Source: Pedobacter suwonensis
GTDB taxonomy: Bacteria; Bacteroidota; Bacteroidia; Sphingobacteriales; Sphingobacteriaceae
Assembly (NCBI RefSeq): GCF_900111825.1
Contig: NZ_FOJM01000008.1
Location: forward strand, 124,001-188,000
Length of the DNA: 64,000 nucleotides
Direction: 5' to 3'
A program made the translations under genes and the position numbers. Positions 53,665 through 62,768 of the stretch are shown piece by piece. Position 1 is the stretch's first letter. Each line of letters begins with the position of its first letter. The notes below the pieces were generated by a model, which made no database searches, was not told the DNA's origin, and saw only the letters and a program-made list of their open reading frames with translations.

Positions 53665-56040
53665 ATGAAAAAATATTATGCCTTAACCATCCTATTTTTA
53701 GGAATATCGTTTGCCTATGCGCAATCACCGGCATCCTTTGGCAAAAAAGTAAAATACATGCCTAAATCTTACGAGAGGCCGGCCGAAACCATAGATATTA
53801 ACGATAATACCGGCAGAAGCAGCCTACCATGGATTGTTTTTTCCGACCGTGAAGATAATTATACAACCACGGCGCCTGGTGGAAGCCTTATCATGAAAAA
53901 AATCAGCTTTATGGAACCTTTTTATGTTTCTAAAGAAGAGAACGGCTATTTGAAACTAATCAAATATAAAGCGGGCATGATCAGGGGAAGGAAAATCAAT
54001 GATAAAAAGAGCGCCATCAGCTACGGATGGATAGCAAAATCAAAATTGCTTTTATGGCAACGTGCATTCTCTAACCAAAAAACAGGTTATGCTGAGAAAG
54101 CCATTGGTATTGTAAATGGCAAAAATGCCTTAACCGAACCAAAATTTTATTTCGATACTACCGATTCCATCTTGGTTTACAATACGCCTGAACTTAAAGA
54201 CAGAAGGGCAAAAGTGAGGTTGCACGAAATTGCTTACATCTATAAAAAATCAGAAGATGGTAAAAAATACCTGATCGGCTCTGATGACCAGCTGGTTGCA
54301 GATAGTGCGCTGAAAAGTGTTTATGGATGGGTTTCTGCTGAGGCAGTACACCACTGGGGTGATCGTTTATACATCACCTCCATTAAACCTGGCGATTACG
54401 ACAAGGATGATTCTACCTCAATGGCCATTAAAAACGGAATCGATAACGGAACTGCTTTTGTGATAGACCCCTTATTGCCAAGAGAAAACCTGATTCTGCG
54501 TAGTGTACCTGTTGTTTCAAATGATGATGGTGCAAACACAGTTGGCATTGCCACCGATGTTTACAATAAAAAAGATAATAAGCTATTAACCATTAACGGT
54601 TCATCCCTTTCTTATCAGGATTATTTGAATCTGCGCAAAAATAGAACAAAGGTAAATATTGTTTTTGTAGTGGATGGAGGAAGTCCAATGACCAAATATC
54701 TTTCCGGGATGACCAATACCATTGGTTCATTCGAAAACCTTATGGGCGATTTTGGTAAGGGTACAAAGGTAAACTATGGCGGTGTAGTGTACCGGGGCGA
54801 AACCGGCTGCGGGCAGCAAGGTATTTTTGTAAGCCCGATCCAGGATGATTACCGGAAGTTTATGAATTTCTTATCAAACCAGGCAAAAAACACCATGAGG
54901 TGTAATGGAGAGATTACTGAAAGTCCGGTTTTTAGTGCTTTAAAAGCTGGAATAAATTTATTTAAAGGAAAAAAGAACGAAACCAACTTAATTATTTTAG
55001 TGGGCAGTACCGGAAACACAGGCGGCACCAATAATTACCTCATCAATGAGTTGAGTGAGCAGGTGGCCCTTGCAGATGCCCGAATTTTAGCCTTACAGGT
55101 ATATAGCGATTTTAACCAGTCGTTTAATGATTTTGTTATCCAATCTCGCAAACTGGTTTCAGAATCAGCCATCCGTGCGGCCGAGTACAGAAAAAATACT
55201 ATGGTTAAGGGAGAAGGATTGAAAAGCTTTCAGCCTTACAACACGAGCTTGCAAGACTCTATTTCTTACTATCTGGACTATCCTAAAAATAGTTTGATAC
55301 AAGGCGGTGTGGTTTTCCCGACCAAAGGATCGGTAAACTCCAACCAGAGTATGACGATTGCCCTACGTCGTTTTATAAAAGAAACCAATATGGATATCGT
55401 CAACCAGATCAGCTCTTTAGATAGTGCTTTCCGTTTAACAGGTATTTCACGTAAAAACCTGTCAGCCGATGTGGAAGCTTTATTACCTCAGCCTGTCGGT
55501 ATGGAAGTGGCCGATCGTATGCCGCATAATGCTTTTAAATATTATACTACTGCCAGTATATCTGCCGATGTAGTAAAAAATAATCCGACCACTTTACAAT
55601 ATGCAATTGTACTGAACAATATGGAGTACAAACAGATTGTAGATGTTTTTTCGATTATGTTAGGGCAAAACCTTCAGGCAGATCAATCCTCTTTCAGGAG
55701 AAAGCTGGTTAAAAACTATGTAAGGATGCCTAAGCAGTTGTTGGGTATGAAGATGTCATCGGGTGATATCAAGGCCATGACGCTAACAAACTACATTAAG
55801 TTGGTTACAGGTTTACCTCTAAACAATGAGTTTTTATCGAAATATACGGTAAGCGATTTAAAGAACACCTCTAAAATGCCGCTTGATCAGTTTGAAGCCT
55901 ATATTAAATTATTGGATCAGTCGGTTCAGCAGATTAAGAGAGCTACGCAGATTGAACAACAGTTCATTTCGAACGGCAAAATCTACTACTACATTACCGA
56001 AAATAATTTTAACCCGGCAGTATTGCCTGCAACCAACTAA
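53665..56040 (+). CDS. tssR: T6SSiii membrane-complex protein TssR
   Basis: A 791-aa secreted protein with a signal peptide (ending FAYAQ). The N-terminal half carries SH3-like modules (PWIVFSDREDNYTTTAPGGS and WVSAEAVHHWG). A von Willebrand A-like domain begins at NIVFVVDGGSPMTKYLSG (Asp337); its metal site reads D-G-G-S instead of DxSxS, so it may not bind metal. A C-terminal helical region follows. The size and architecture fit TssR, the largest envelope component of T6SSiii. Its stop is 5 bp before clpV, showing tight coupling. Confidence 0.88.
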   Translation: MKKYYALTILFLGISFAYAQSPASFGKKVKYMPKSYERPAETIDINDNTGRSSLPWIVFSDREDNYTTTAPGGSLIMKKISFMEPFYVSKEENGYLKLIKYKAGMIRGRKINDKKSAISYGWIAKSKLLLWQRAFSNQKTGYAEKAIGIVNGKNALTEPKFYFDTTDSILVYNTPELKDRRAKVRLHEIAYIYKKSEDGKKYLIGSDDQLVADSALKSVYGWVSAEAVHHWGDRLYITSIKPGDYDKDDSTSMAIKNGIDNGTAFVIDPLLPRENLILRSVPVVSNDDGANTVGIATDVYNKKDNKLLTINGSSLSYQDYLNLRKNRTKVNIVFVVDGGSPMTKYLSGMTNTIGSFENLMGDFGKGTKVNYGGVVYRGETGCGQQGIFVSPIQDDYRKFMNFLSNQAKNTMRCNGEITESPVFSALKAGINLFKGKKNETNLIILVGSTGNTGGTNNYLINELSEQVALADARILALQVYSDFNQSFNDFVIQSRKLVSESAIRAAEYRKNTMVKGEGLKSFQPYNTSLQDSISYYLDYPKNSLIQGGVVFPTKGSVNSNQSMTIALRRFIKETNMDIVNQISSLDSAFRLTGISRKNLSADVEALLPQPVGMEVADRMPHNAFKYYTTASISADVVKNNPTTLQYAIVLNNMEYKQIVDVFSIMLGQNLQADQSSFRRKLVKNYVRMPKQLLGMKMSSGDIKAMTLTNYIKLVTGLPLNNEFLSKYTVSDLKNTSKMPLDQFEAYIKLLDQSVQQIKRATQIEQQFISNGKIYYYITENNFNPAVLPATN

Positions 56041-56045
56041 AGGCT

Positions 56046-58532
56046 ATGGCAGTTACAAATTTAAGTGAATCGGTAAAAACAGCGTTGCATATTGCGCAGT
56101 CGCTGGCAAAGGAATACAGAAACGAATTGTTTTCTGCAGCTCATTTGTTAAAAGGATTAATGCATAAAGATGTAGGTTTAAGATCGTTTATCACTTCCAT
56201 TGGTAAAGACGAGGAGTATATCAGCGAATGGGCTGAAGTTCGGATAGATGAACAACCAAAAGCGGCAAGCCTTAGTGATACCGTTAGCGGTGCCCCGGAA
56301 ATTGCGGTGATTTTTGAAGAAGCCGATAATGTGCGTATTAAACTCGGGTTAGATTTAATTACCCCGGTTTGTGTATTAACCGCACTGGCAAAACCGGGTA
56401 TCGGCTTTCAGCCCGATCAGTTAAAATCATTTCCGATCAAAGAACGCGAAATTTTGGATCTCTATGTAAAAGATGAAGAAATTTCGAAAGCAGTTTCGCC
56501 GGATAAAACAAATGCTGGTCCGGAAAATAAAAGTACAGGCAATGCGCTGTATAAATATTGCCTGGACCGCCTGCAAATGGTTAGAGATGGCAAAACAGAC
56601 CCCATAATTGGTCGTGACAAGGAAACCCGGCAAATGATGGAAATCCTTTGCCGCAGAACCAAACCCAATGTTATTTTAACTGGCGATGCCGGTGTAGGCA
56701 AAACAGCATTGGTTGATGGCTTTGCGATTGATATTGTAAACCAGAACGTTCCCGATCGTTTAAAACCGGTTCAGCTTTTCGAATTGGATTTAGGATCGTT
56801 AATTGCCGGTGCATCTTATAAGGGAGAAATTGAGGACCGTTTAAAAAACATCATCAAAGAAATAAAACAGTTTGAAAAAGCGGTACTCTTTATTGATGAA
56901 ATCCATACCTTATTGGATAGTAAAGGTCCTTTGGGGGCTGGGATTGGTAATTTACTGAAACCAGAACTTGCCCGTGGCGAAATCACTGTGATCGGGGCGA
57001 CCACTATTGATGAGTATCGTAAGATTATTGAGCCTGAGCAGGCTTTTAGCAGGCGTTTTGAAGTACTTCAGGTAAATGAACCAAATGAAGAAAGTACCAT
57101 AAAAATGTTGCAGAAACTTGCAGTGAAATACGAAGAACACCATACATTAACCATTGAGCAGGATGCTTTAGGGGAATGTGTGCGTTTGGCCAAACGTTAC
57201 ATGAAAGACAGAAGGCTGCCTGATTCCGCGTTTGATCTCTTAGACAGGACCATGGCTGCGATGAAAATGATGAACGATACCTCCGACCAGGCCATTGACA
57301 GTTTGGAGGCAGAATTAGAAACATTAAATGCCAATACAGAAGAATCAGAAGCTGATCGTTTTGCAGATTATAAATGGCTTTATTCCTTACTTCAAAATAA
57401 GTTAAGTCCGGTTTTATTAGGCCGTTTAACGGATGAAACACAGACTGACGCCTTTGAAACCGCTGATGAATACCAGGATTATATCAACAGCAGCCTGCAG
57501 GAATTAAAAAAATATGCTGCTGAAAAAAGCGACCGCATTTCTAAACAGGATATCGCTTCGATAGTGGCCTATAAAACAGGCATCCCAATGGGAAAACTGC
57601 AGGCTGGTGAGAAGGAAAAACTGCTCAATATGGAACAATACCTTAAAAAACGGGTAGTAGGTCAGGATCAGGCTTTAAAAGCTGTTTCTGATGCCATATT
57701 GGAATCGCGCAGTGGCTTGAACAAAAAAGGACAGCCAATTGGGTCTTTCTTTTTGCTGGGCCCAACGGGTACAGGTAAAACCGAACTGGCCAAATCAATT
57801 GCCGAGTTTTTATTTAATGATGAAAAGGCAATGATCAGGTTCGATATGTCAGAATTTAAAGAAGAACACAGTGCAGCCCTGCTTTATGGTGCGCCCCCGG
57901 GCTATGTGGGGTATGAAGAAGGTGGTCTGTTGGTGAATAAAATCAGGCAGCAGCCTTACTCGGTGCTATTGTTCGATGAGATTGAAAAAGCACACCCTTC
58001 GGTTTTCGATACCTTTTTGCAGATTCTGGATGAGGGCCATATGCACGATCGTTTAGGAAAAGAGGGAGATTTTAGCAATTCGCTTATCCTTTTTACCTCA
58101 AATATTGGCAGCGAATGGATAGCAGAACAGATAGGAAAAGGCGTGGTTCCGGCTTCAAACCAATTAATGGAGGTTATGGCAGGACATTTCCGTCCTGAAT
58201 TTTTAGCCCGGATTTCTGAAATTGTTCCGTTTGCACCAATTAACGAAAGTAACGTGGTGCGCATTTTTGAAATTCAGTTAAACAGTTTGGTACAGTCGCT
58301 GAACAAAATGGGTATCGAATTTGAAATAGCAGAAGATGCCAAGAAAATGATTGCTTTAGATGGCTTTACGCCCAAATATGGAGCAAGGCAATTATCAGCA
58401 GTGATCAGAAATCTATTGCGCAGGCCGATTTCCAAATACATCATTTCCGGCGAGCTTAAAAAAGGATCGAAGATTAAAGTAAGCAAACATGCTGAAGAAG
58501 ATAAAATAGAGTGGAATATTATTCAGCCATAA
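56046..58532 (+). CDS. tssH: T6SS AAA+ ATPase ClpV (TssH)
   Basis: An 828-aa Clp/Hsp100 protein. The N-terminal Clp-N repeats (ESVKTALHIAQSLAKEYRNE and onward) are followed by two AAA+ modules. Walker A motifs are GDAGVGKT at residues 213-220 and GPTGTGKT at 572-579; Walker B segments are VLFIDEIHTLLD and VLLFDEIEKAHPS. A middle domain lies between them. It disassembles the contracted TssB/TssC sheath. Length is in the ClpV range and the position between tssR and tssB supports ClpV over a housekeeping ClpB. Confidence 0.94.
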   Translation: MAVTNLSESVKTALHIAQSLAKEYRNELFSAAHLLKGLMHKDVGLRSFITSIGKDEEYISEWAEVRIDEQPKAASLSDTVSGAPEIAVIFEEADNVRIKLGLDLITPVCVLTALAKPGIGFQPDQLKSFPIKEREILDLYVKDEEISKAVSPDKTNAGPENKSTGNALYKYCLDRLQMVRDGKTDPIIGRDKETRQMMEILCRRTKPNVILTGDAGVGKTALVDGFAIDIVNQNVPDRLKPVQLFELDLGSLIAGASYKGEIEDRLKNIIKEIKQFEKAVLFIDEIHTLLDSKGPLGAGIGNLLKPELARGEITVIGATTIDEYRKIIEPEQAFSRRFEVLQVNEPNEESTIKMLQKLAVKYEEHHTLTIEQDALGECVRLAKRYMKDRRLPDSAFDLLDRTMAAMKMMNDTSDQAIDSLEAELETLNANTEESEADRFADYKWLYSLLQNKLSPVLLGRLTDETQTDAFETADEYQDYINSSLQELKKYAAEKSDRISKQDIASIVAYKTGIPMGKLQAGEKEKLLNMEQYLKKRVVGQDQALKAVSDAILESRSGLNKKGQPIGSFFLLGPTGTGKTELAKSIAEFLFNDEKAMIRFDMSEFKEEHSAALLYGAPPGYVGYEEGGLLVNKIRQQPYSVLLFDEIEKAHPSVFDTFLQILDEGHMHDRLGKEGDFSNSLILFTSNIGSEWIAEQIGKGVVPASNQLMEVMAGHFRPEFLARISEIVPFAPINESNVVRIFEIQLNSLVQSLNKMGIEFEIAEDAKKMIALDGFTPKYGARQLSAVIRNLLRRPISKYIISGELKKGSKIKVSKHAEEDKIEWNIIQP

Positions 58533-58618
58533 GCCATTATATTGGAACAAAAATTGAGTTAAAATGTTAACTATTATATTATTAGTATAAATTAATCGTA
58601 AATCTAAATCAACATATT

Positions 58619-59065
58619 ATGTTTAACTATGAAATTGGAGGTAACGAGCGGAAAATTGATACGTCAGAAGCCTTCGCGGAGATTGCCCATAATAAAACGC
58701 TTTTCGTACAAAAACTTACCGATAACGAACCCATAAAACCGGAAAAGGTAGAAGGACTAAAAACCGTTAAGGAAGTATTTGCCCATTATAAACCAAATGT
58801 AAAAGTAGCTTTTGAAAAGCAGGATGGATCTACCGTTGGCGAAACCTTAAATTTTAATGATCTGGGCGATTTCGGTGTCAAAAATATCATCAATCAAAGC
58901 AACTACCTTACAGATGTGAACATTGAGCGGGAGATGTCGCTTAATGTGATTAAACAGTTAAAATCGAACAAAACCTTAAAAGCTACATTGGATGATGAAG
59001 AAACTAAATCGGCCTTCATCAGTGCTTTGAAGAACTTTGTAGATGAATTGGAGCAAAATAAATAA
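58619..59065 (+). CDS. tssB: T6SS sheath small subunit TssB
   Basis: A 148-aa protein (MFNYEIGGNERKIDTSEAFA and onward). The central DLGDFGVKNIINQSNYLTD lies where TssB carries its conserved sheath-forming helix. The C-terminal part (KNFVDELEQNK) is a helix that packs with TssC. It lies 18 bp before tssC. It is shorter and N-terminally different from proteobacterial TssB, as expected for subtype iii. Confidence 0.88.
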   Translation: MFNYEIGGNERKIDTSEAFAEIAHNKTLFVQKLTDNEPIKPEKVEGLKTVKEVFAHYKPNVKVAFEKQDGSTVGETLNFNDLGDFGVKNIINQSNYLTDVNIEREMSLNVIKQLKSNKTLKATLDDEETKSAFISALKNFVDELEQNK

Positions 59066-59083
59066 TCTTAACGCGGAGAAAAC

Positions 59084-60472
59084 ATGTCAAATCCTCAAGA
59101 ATTAAAAGCAGACCAAAATATATCCGAAGCAGGTTTTAGACCGGCAGAAGGTAAAACCATAGAAAAAACATCACTTAAAGATAACTTAGAAAAACTGGCC
59201 AGGGTTGGCGGTTTCGATTTGTTGGAAGCAACAGTTGATGGTCTTCAGAATTTAAATCCGGAAAGAAAAGCACGGAAACAGATTTTTTTAACCGGCGACG
59301 AAAAGAAGAAGGAACGCGAAGAGCTGAAAAAGAAAATCCAGCTTTGGATAGAAGTACTTGAGTCTTCCGGTTCGGTGGCCGATATGGTTGAAAAAAGTAC
59401 TGAAAAACTGAATGCTGCAGAAGAAAACTTAAATAAGAACATTGCTACCGCGTTAGAAAGTACCAGGGAACTGGAACAGGCTTACCGTTCGGTACATTTA
59501 TTTTATAAAAATACCGAGTCAGACAAACTGAAAAACGTGGTGCTGTTAAATGCTTCAATGGATCAGATCAAAGATCTTGATAATCCGCGTTTCATAGAGT
59601 ATGTAGATGATGAATTAAAGCAGAATTACGATCGTTTGGATCTTCGTAACAACTATTCATTGATGGTTGTTCCGGGTTATATGGGGTCTAATAAAGTACT
59701 CGAAAGATGGGCTAAGATCGCACACAACAATAAAGCGATGCTGGTAACCGATTTTGCCGATTTGGATCAGCCGGATGATGTACTTGATTTATTTACCGCC
59801 GCCAACTTCACCGGCGGAGATGCCTTTAGATCAAACGTAATCATGACCTGTAACTGGCTGGTAGGCCGTGGTAAAGTGGCAGAGGTAGGCGAGGAAGATG
59901 ATCTTACCGTGCCAGGATCGGCAGCTCTAGCCGGTAAAATGTACTATACCCTGATGTCGCAGGTTACGGCGGGTAAAAAACATGGTGCTATCAATGAAGT
60001 TGATGGTGTGAAATTCGATTTAAAGAAAAGTGAAATCTCTCATTTAGAGCGGGTAGGTTTAGTGCCAATGGTTAATGAGTACGGTAAAGTAATGGCTTTC
60101 TCAGCTAAAACACTATTCAATGGCGATAATATTGGTTTACAAACCTATTCAGTAGTGCGTGTATTCGATTATATTACCAAAGTATTGTTTGATTTCCTGA
60201 ACAGAAGGGCTTTCGAGAACTGGACTTCCAAAACCGAACAGGATCTTCGCGGACAGATTGTTAAATTTTTGGATGGCATCCAGGGCGCCGACCGTTTGAT
60301 TGAGCGTTTCAAGATTATGCGTTTCGAAAGGGATGAACAGCAAAAAGACAGAATTCACCTGGATATCCACATTACACCGTATTTCCCGGCCAAAAGTTTT
60401 GTGGTAAAACTAGACGGACATAAAGGTGAAGATGAAAGTACCACCTGGAGCTCAGAATATAATCAGCAATAG
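59084..60472 (+). CDS. tssC: T6SS sheath large subunit TssC
   Basis: A 462-aa contractile-sheath protein. The N-terminal part carries a long helix (GDEKKKEREELKKKIQLWIE). The sheath core includes NVVLLNASMDQIKDLDNPRF and later NEYGKVMAFSAKTLFNGDNI. The C-terminal part ends with the strand segment HLDIHITPYFPAKSFVVKLDG, which fits a gp18-like domain 4. It binds TssB and is unfolded by ClpV. A strong terminator follows the gene at 60491, closing the operon that begins at 51588. Confidence 0.93.
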   Translation: MSNPQELKADQNISEAGFRPAEGKTIEKTSLKDNLEKLARVGGFDLLEATVDGLQNLNPERKARKQIFLTGDEKKKEREELKKKIQLWIEVLESSGSVADMVEKSTEKLNAAEENLNKNIATALESTRELEQAYRSVHLFYKNTESDKLKNVVLLNASMDQIKDLDNPRFIEYVDDELKQNYDRLDLRNNYSLMVVPGYMGSNKVLERWAKIAHNNKAMLVTDFADLDQPDDVLDLFTAANFTGGDAFRSNVIMTCNWLVGRGKVAEVGEEDDLTVPGSAALAGKMYYTLMSQVTAGKKHGAINEVDGVKFDLKKSEISHLERVGLVPMVNEYGKVMAFSAKTLFNGDNIGLQTYSVVRVFDYITKVLFDFLNRRAFENWTSKTEQDLRGQIVKFLDGIQGADRLIERFKIMRFERDEQQKDRIHLDIHITPYFPAKSFVVKLDGHKGEDESTTWSSEYNQQ

Positions 60473-60490
60473 TTTTTGATAGCTGAAAAT

Positions 60491-60520
60491 AAAAACCCAA
60501 CCCTGGCGTTGGGTTTTTTT
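60491..60520 (+). terminator. Terminator after tssC
   Basis: AAAACCCAAC pairs with GTTGGGTTTT over a CCTGGC loop, followed by further T residues. It lies 18 bp beyond the tssC stop. Confidence 0.9.
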
Positions 60521-60595
60521 ATGGGGTATGCATAACACTTAACAAATTCTTTATAATTTTGTAATGCATCAGCCCAATCAGATTAATCAAAAAAA

Positions 60596-61168
60596 ATGAA
60601 GCAAGTACTTATCCTGAATGGGGATATCGAAAAAAACGCGTCTACAAATTTCCTGATTAACGCTTATAAGCAAGGTGCAGAAAGTGCTGGTGCTACCGTT
60701 AGGGAGTTGGCCATTATCGATCTGATATTTAACTCGAACAAGCTATTTAACAATAGACAGATTGCCGAGTTAGAGCCTGATTTGCAGAAAGCCTTAACGG
60801 CAATCAGGCAAAGCAACCATATTGTACTTTTTTGTCCGGTGTATGTGGATCATATTCCGGCAAAGATTAAAGGCTTTTTTGACCGTTTGTTTATGCCTGA
60901 TCAGGTTTTTGCTACGCAGCAACAAAACGTGAATAATAACTTCAGTGGCCGCTCGGCTAGAATTGTATCCATTTTAGATGAAGCCACTTTTAAGGAGTGG
61001 AAAGCAAATAAAAAAACTACTTACCTTTCTATCAAAAAAGTGGTTTTTGAAAAATGCAAAATGAGCCCGGTATTGACCAATACTATAGGCGAACTACATT
61101 CGCTTGAAAATCACTACAGCCAGAAATGGTTGGCTAAAATGGAGAAATTTGGATCGCAGCTGATTTAA
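60596..61168 (+). CDS. Flavodoxin-fold NAD(P)H-dependent oxidoreductase
   Basis: A 190-aa flavoprotein of the NADPH-dependent FMN reductase/quinone reductase fold. The N-terminal strand-loop VLILNGDIEKNASTNFLIN is the FMN phosphate-binding site. HIVLFCPVYVDHIPAKIKGF is the second FMN-contact segment, with FFDRLF following. It is probably a cytoplasmic FMN-dependent reductase. It stands alone between the tssC terminator and the hcp genes, so it interrupts the T6SS locus without an obvious functional tie. No partner gene is adjacent. Confidence 0.85.
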   Translation: MKQVLILNGDIEKNASTNFLINAYKQGAESAGATVRELAIIDLIFNSNKLFNNRQIAELEPDLQKALTAIRQSNHIVLFCPVYVDHIPAKIKGFFDRLFMPDQVFATQQQNVNNNFSGRSARIVSILDEATFKEWKANKKTTYLSIKKVVFEKCKMSPVLTNTIGELHSLENHYSQKWLAKMEKFGSQLI

Positions 61169-61507
61169 GAGACTATAGTCTATTTCTAATAAGTTCAGCC
61201 TTTCATTTTGCAACAACTTGTCCTAAAATGCTACACTTTGTGTATAATCGCTACATTTTTGTTGTGCATTTAACTACTCTAATGTATTTGTTACAATAAA
61301 TATAGTTTGGGTTTTTCCACAGTTTTTCCACAAAACGCAATTCATAACTGCGTTTTTAGGCGATAAACGCCCATCCGGTATATTAAAAACTTTGCTTGCT
61401 TATAGCTGATAGGCAATATATGGCACGTTTGGCCTGATATTTGGTTAACATTAAAAAGTAGCGGAGGCTACTGATAATCAAATTTTTAACCTTTAAATTT
61501 TAAAACT
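61169..61507. other. Spacer before the hcp genes with a direct repeat and hairpin
   Basis: This 339-bp spacer contains an 11-bp perfect tandem repeat, GTTTTTCCACA, at 61311-61332, and a hairpin AAAACGCA/TGCGTTTT at 61332-61357 that could end the reductase transcript. It must also hold the hcp promoter; GATATTTG at 61436 is a one-mismatch -7 box. No ORF is supported. Confidence 0.55.
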
Positions 61508-61903
61508 ATGGCTTTCAAAGCTAGATTAAATTTTTCGGGCAAGGAGTACGATGTGCTTCACTGTGCCTATGCGTTAAACCGTGATGTAGATGCAAAAGGA
61601 AGACCCTCTTCCGGAGTTTACGGCGGTACCATCGACATTGAGATCGAATCAACCGAAGACACCTCAATTATCGAGGCGATGGTGAACAACCAGTACAAAC
61701 CTATTACAGGAACCCTTCTGATCAAGAAAACAGAGGAAGATGCCAAAATGAAAGAAGTTCATTTCGAAGATGGTTACATTGTTAAATATTCCGAAGGGAT
61801 AAACATTGTGGGCGATCATCCGATGACACTTAAGTTCCAGATTTCGGCCCGCAAGCTAAAATTAGGAAATGCAGAACACCTTAACGACTGGCCGAAGGCC
61901 TAA
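61508..61903 (+). CDS. tssD: T6SS tube protein Hcp (TssD), copy 1
   Basis: A 131-aa Bacteroidota-type Hcp. It starts MAFKARLNFSGKEYDVLHCA and has the beta-barrel core NRDVDAKGRPSSGVYGGTI, then MVNNQYKPITG, DGYIVKY and SARKLKLGNAEHLNDWPKA. Hexamers stack to form the inner tube that is ejected. Roughly 70 percent identical by eye to the second copy 121 bp downstream. The GRPSSGVYGGTI and C-terminal LKLGNAEH segments are unchanged, while the segments around residues 9-22 and 70-115 differ. Confidence 0.93.
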   Translation: MAFKARLNFSGKEYDVLHCAYALNRDVDAKGRPSSGVYGGTIDIEIESTEDTSIIEAMVNNQYKPITGTLLIKKTEEDAKMKEVHFEDGYIVKYSEGINIVGDHPMTLKFQISARKLKLGNAEHLNDWPKA

Positions 61904-62024
61904 TTGAGGTTGAGGGTAGGGAGGTATAGGGTGTAAGGTTGAAAACGCCACACGCCGAAAGCCATGCCCTACGGCAACCGCTCAGCGCAATTCATTCATT
62001 TAAAAACATTTAAATTTTACTACA

Positions 62025-62420
62025 ATGGCATTCAAAACCCGTTTAAACTTAGGATCAAAAGAATTTGATGTACTACAGTGCAGCTTTTCATTAAATAGAG
62101 ATGTTGACGCAAAAGGTCGTCCATCGTCAGGTGTTTATGGTGGTACCATCCACATCGAAATCGAATCTACAGAAGATACTTCAGTAATAGAATCGATGGT
62201 GAACAACCAATACAAGCCGCTTTCAGGCAACATCATCTTTAAAAAAGGCGAAGAAGATGCAAAAATGAAAGAACTGTCTTTTGAAGATGGTTACATTATC
62301 CAATATAACGAAGGTATTGCAGTAAACGACAATACACCTATGACTTTAAGCTTTGTGGTATCGGCGCGTAAGCTGAAACTAGGCAATGCCGAGCATGAAA
62401 ACGATTGGCCTAAGGCTTAG
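62025..62420 (+). CDS. tssD: T6SS tube protein Hcp (TssD), copy 2
   Basis: A 131-aa Hcp paralogue of the preceding gene. It begins MAFKTRLNLGSKEFDVLQCS and shares the NRDVDAKGRPSSGVYGGTI core and the C-terminal SARKLKLGNAEHENDWPKA. Differences cluster in the surface strands. Multiple Hcp copies in one locus can form mixed tubes or carry different cargo. A terminator-like hairpin follows 28 bp after the stop. Confidence 0.93.
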   Translation: MAFKTRLNLGSKEFDVLQCSFSLNRDVDAKGRPSSGVYGGTIHIEIESTEDTSVIESMVNNQYKPLSGNIIFKKGEEDAKMKELSFEDGYIIQYNEGIAVNDNTPMTLSFVVSARKLKLGNAEHENDWPKA

Positions 62421-62448
62421 TCCTTTTATGCATATCAATTAATTGATG

Positions 62449-62468
62449 CGCCCCGATTTTTCGGGGCG
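62449..62468 (+). terminator. Hairpin terminator after the second hcp gene
   Basis: CGCCCCGA and TCGGGGCG form a perfect 8-bp stem over a TTTT loop. The downstream T run is weak (TATTTAG), so termination may be partial. Confidence 0.65.
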
Positions 62469-62768
62469 TATTTAGTTCAACGCGCTTCAATTCTGTTACT
62501 ATATAGTAGATCTAAATTATCGTCGAACGGTAGTGGGTTTATCCCGTCAGCTACTTTTACATTAAAGCTCAAGATGTCTGGCCAACGCAAATATATTGCA
62601 GTAGAAAACAATTACCAGTCTGGTAAAGTGTTTGGTTTGGCATACGCACACAAAGATCATCCGAAGAGTCCTTTTATAAAAGTGGAATCATTTTTATCAA
62701 AGAGTTATGCTTTAAAACCTGGCAACTGGATTTAGCTTAGGTAATTTTTGTGATCAAGATTAATCAAT
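62469..62768. other. Gene-free spacer before vgrG, with a doubtful 55-aa ORF
   Basis: A 300-bp spacer. A plus-strand ORF at 62574-62741 (start MSGQRKYIAVENNYQ) would encode 55 residues, ends 28 bp before vgrG, and its frame is open further upstream without a start. It could be a real small gene or a remnant; I have no family for it. Confidence 0.4.
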
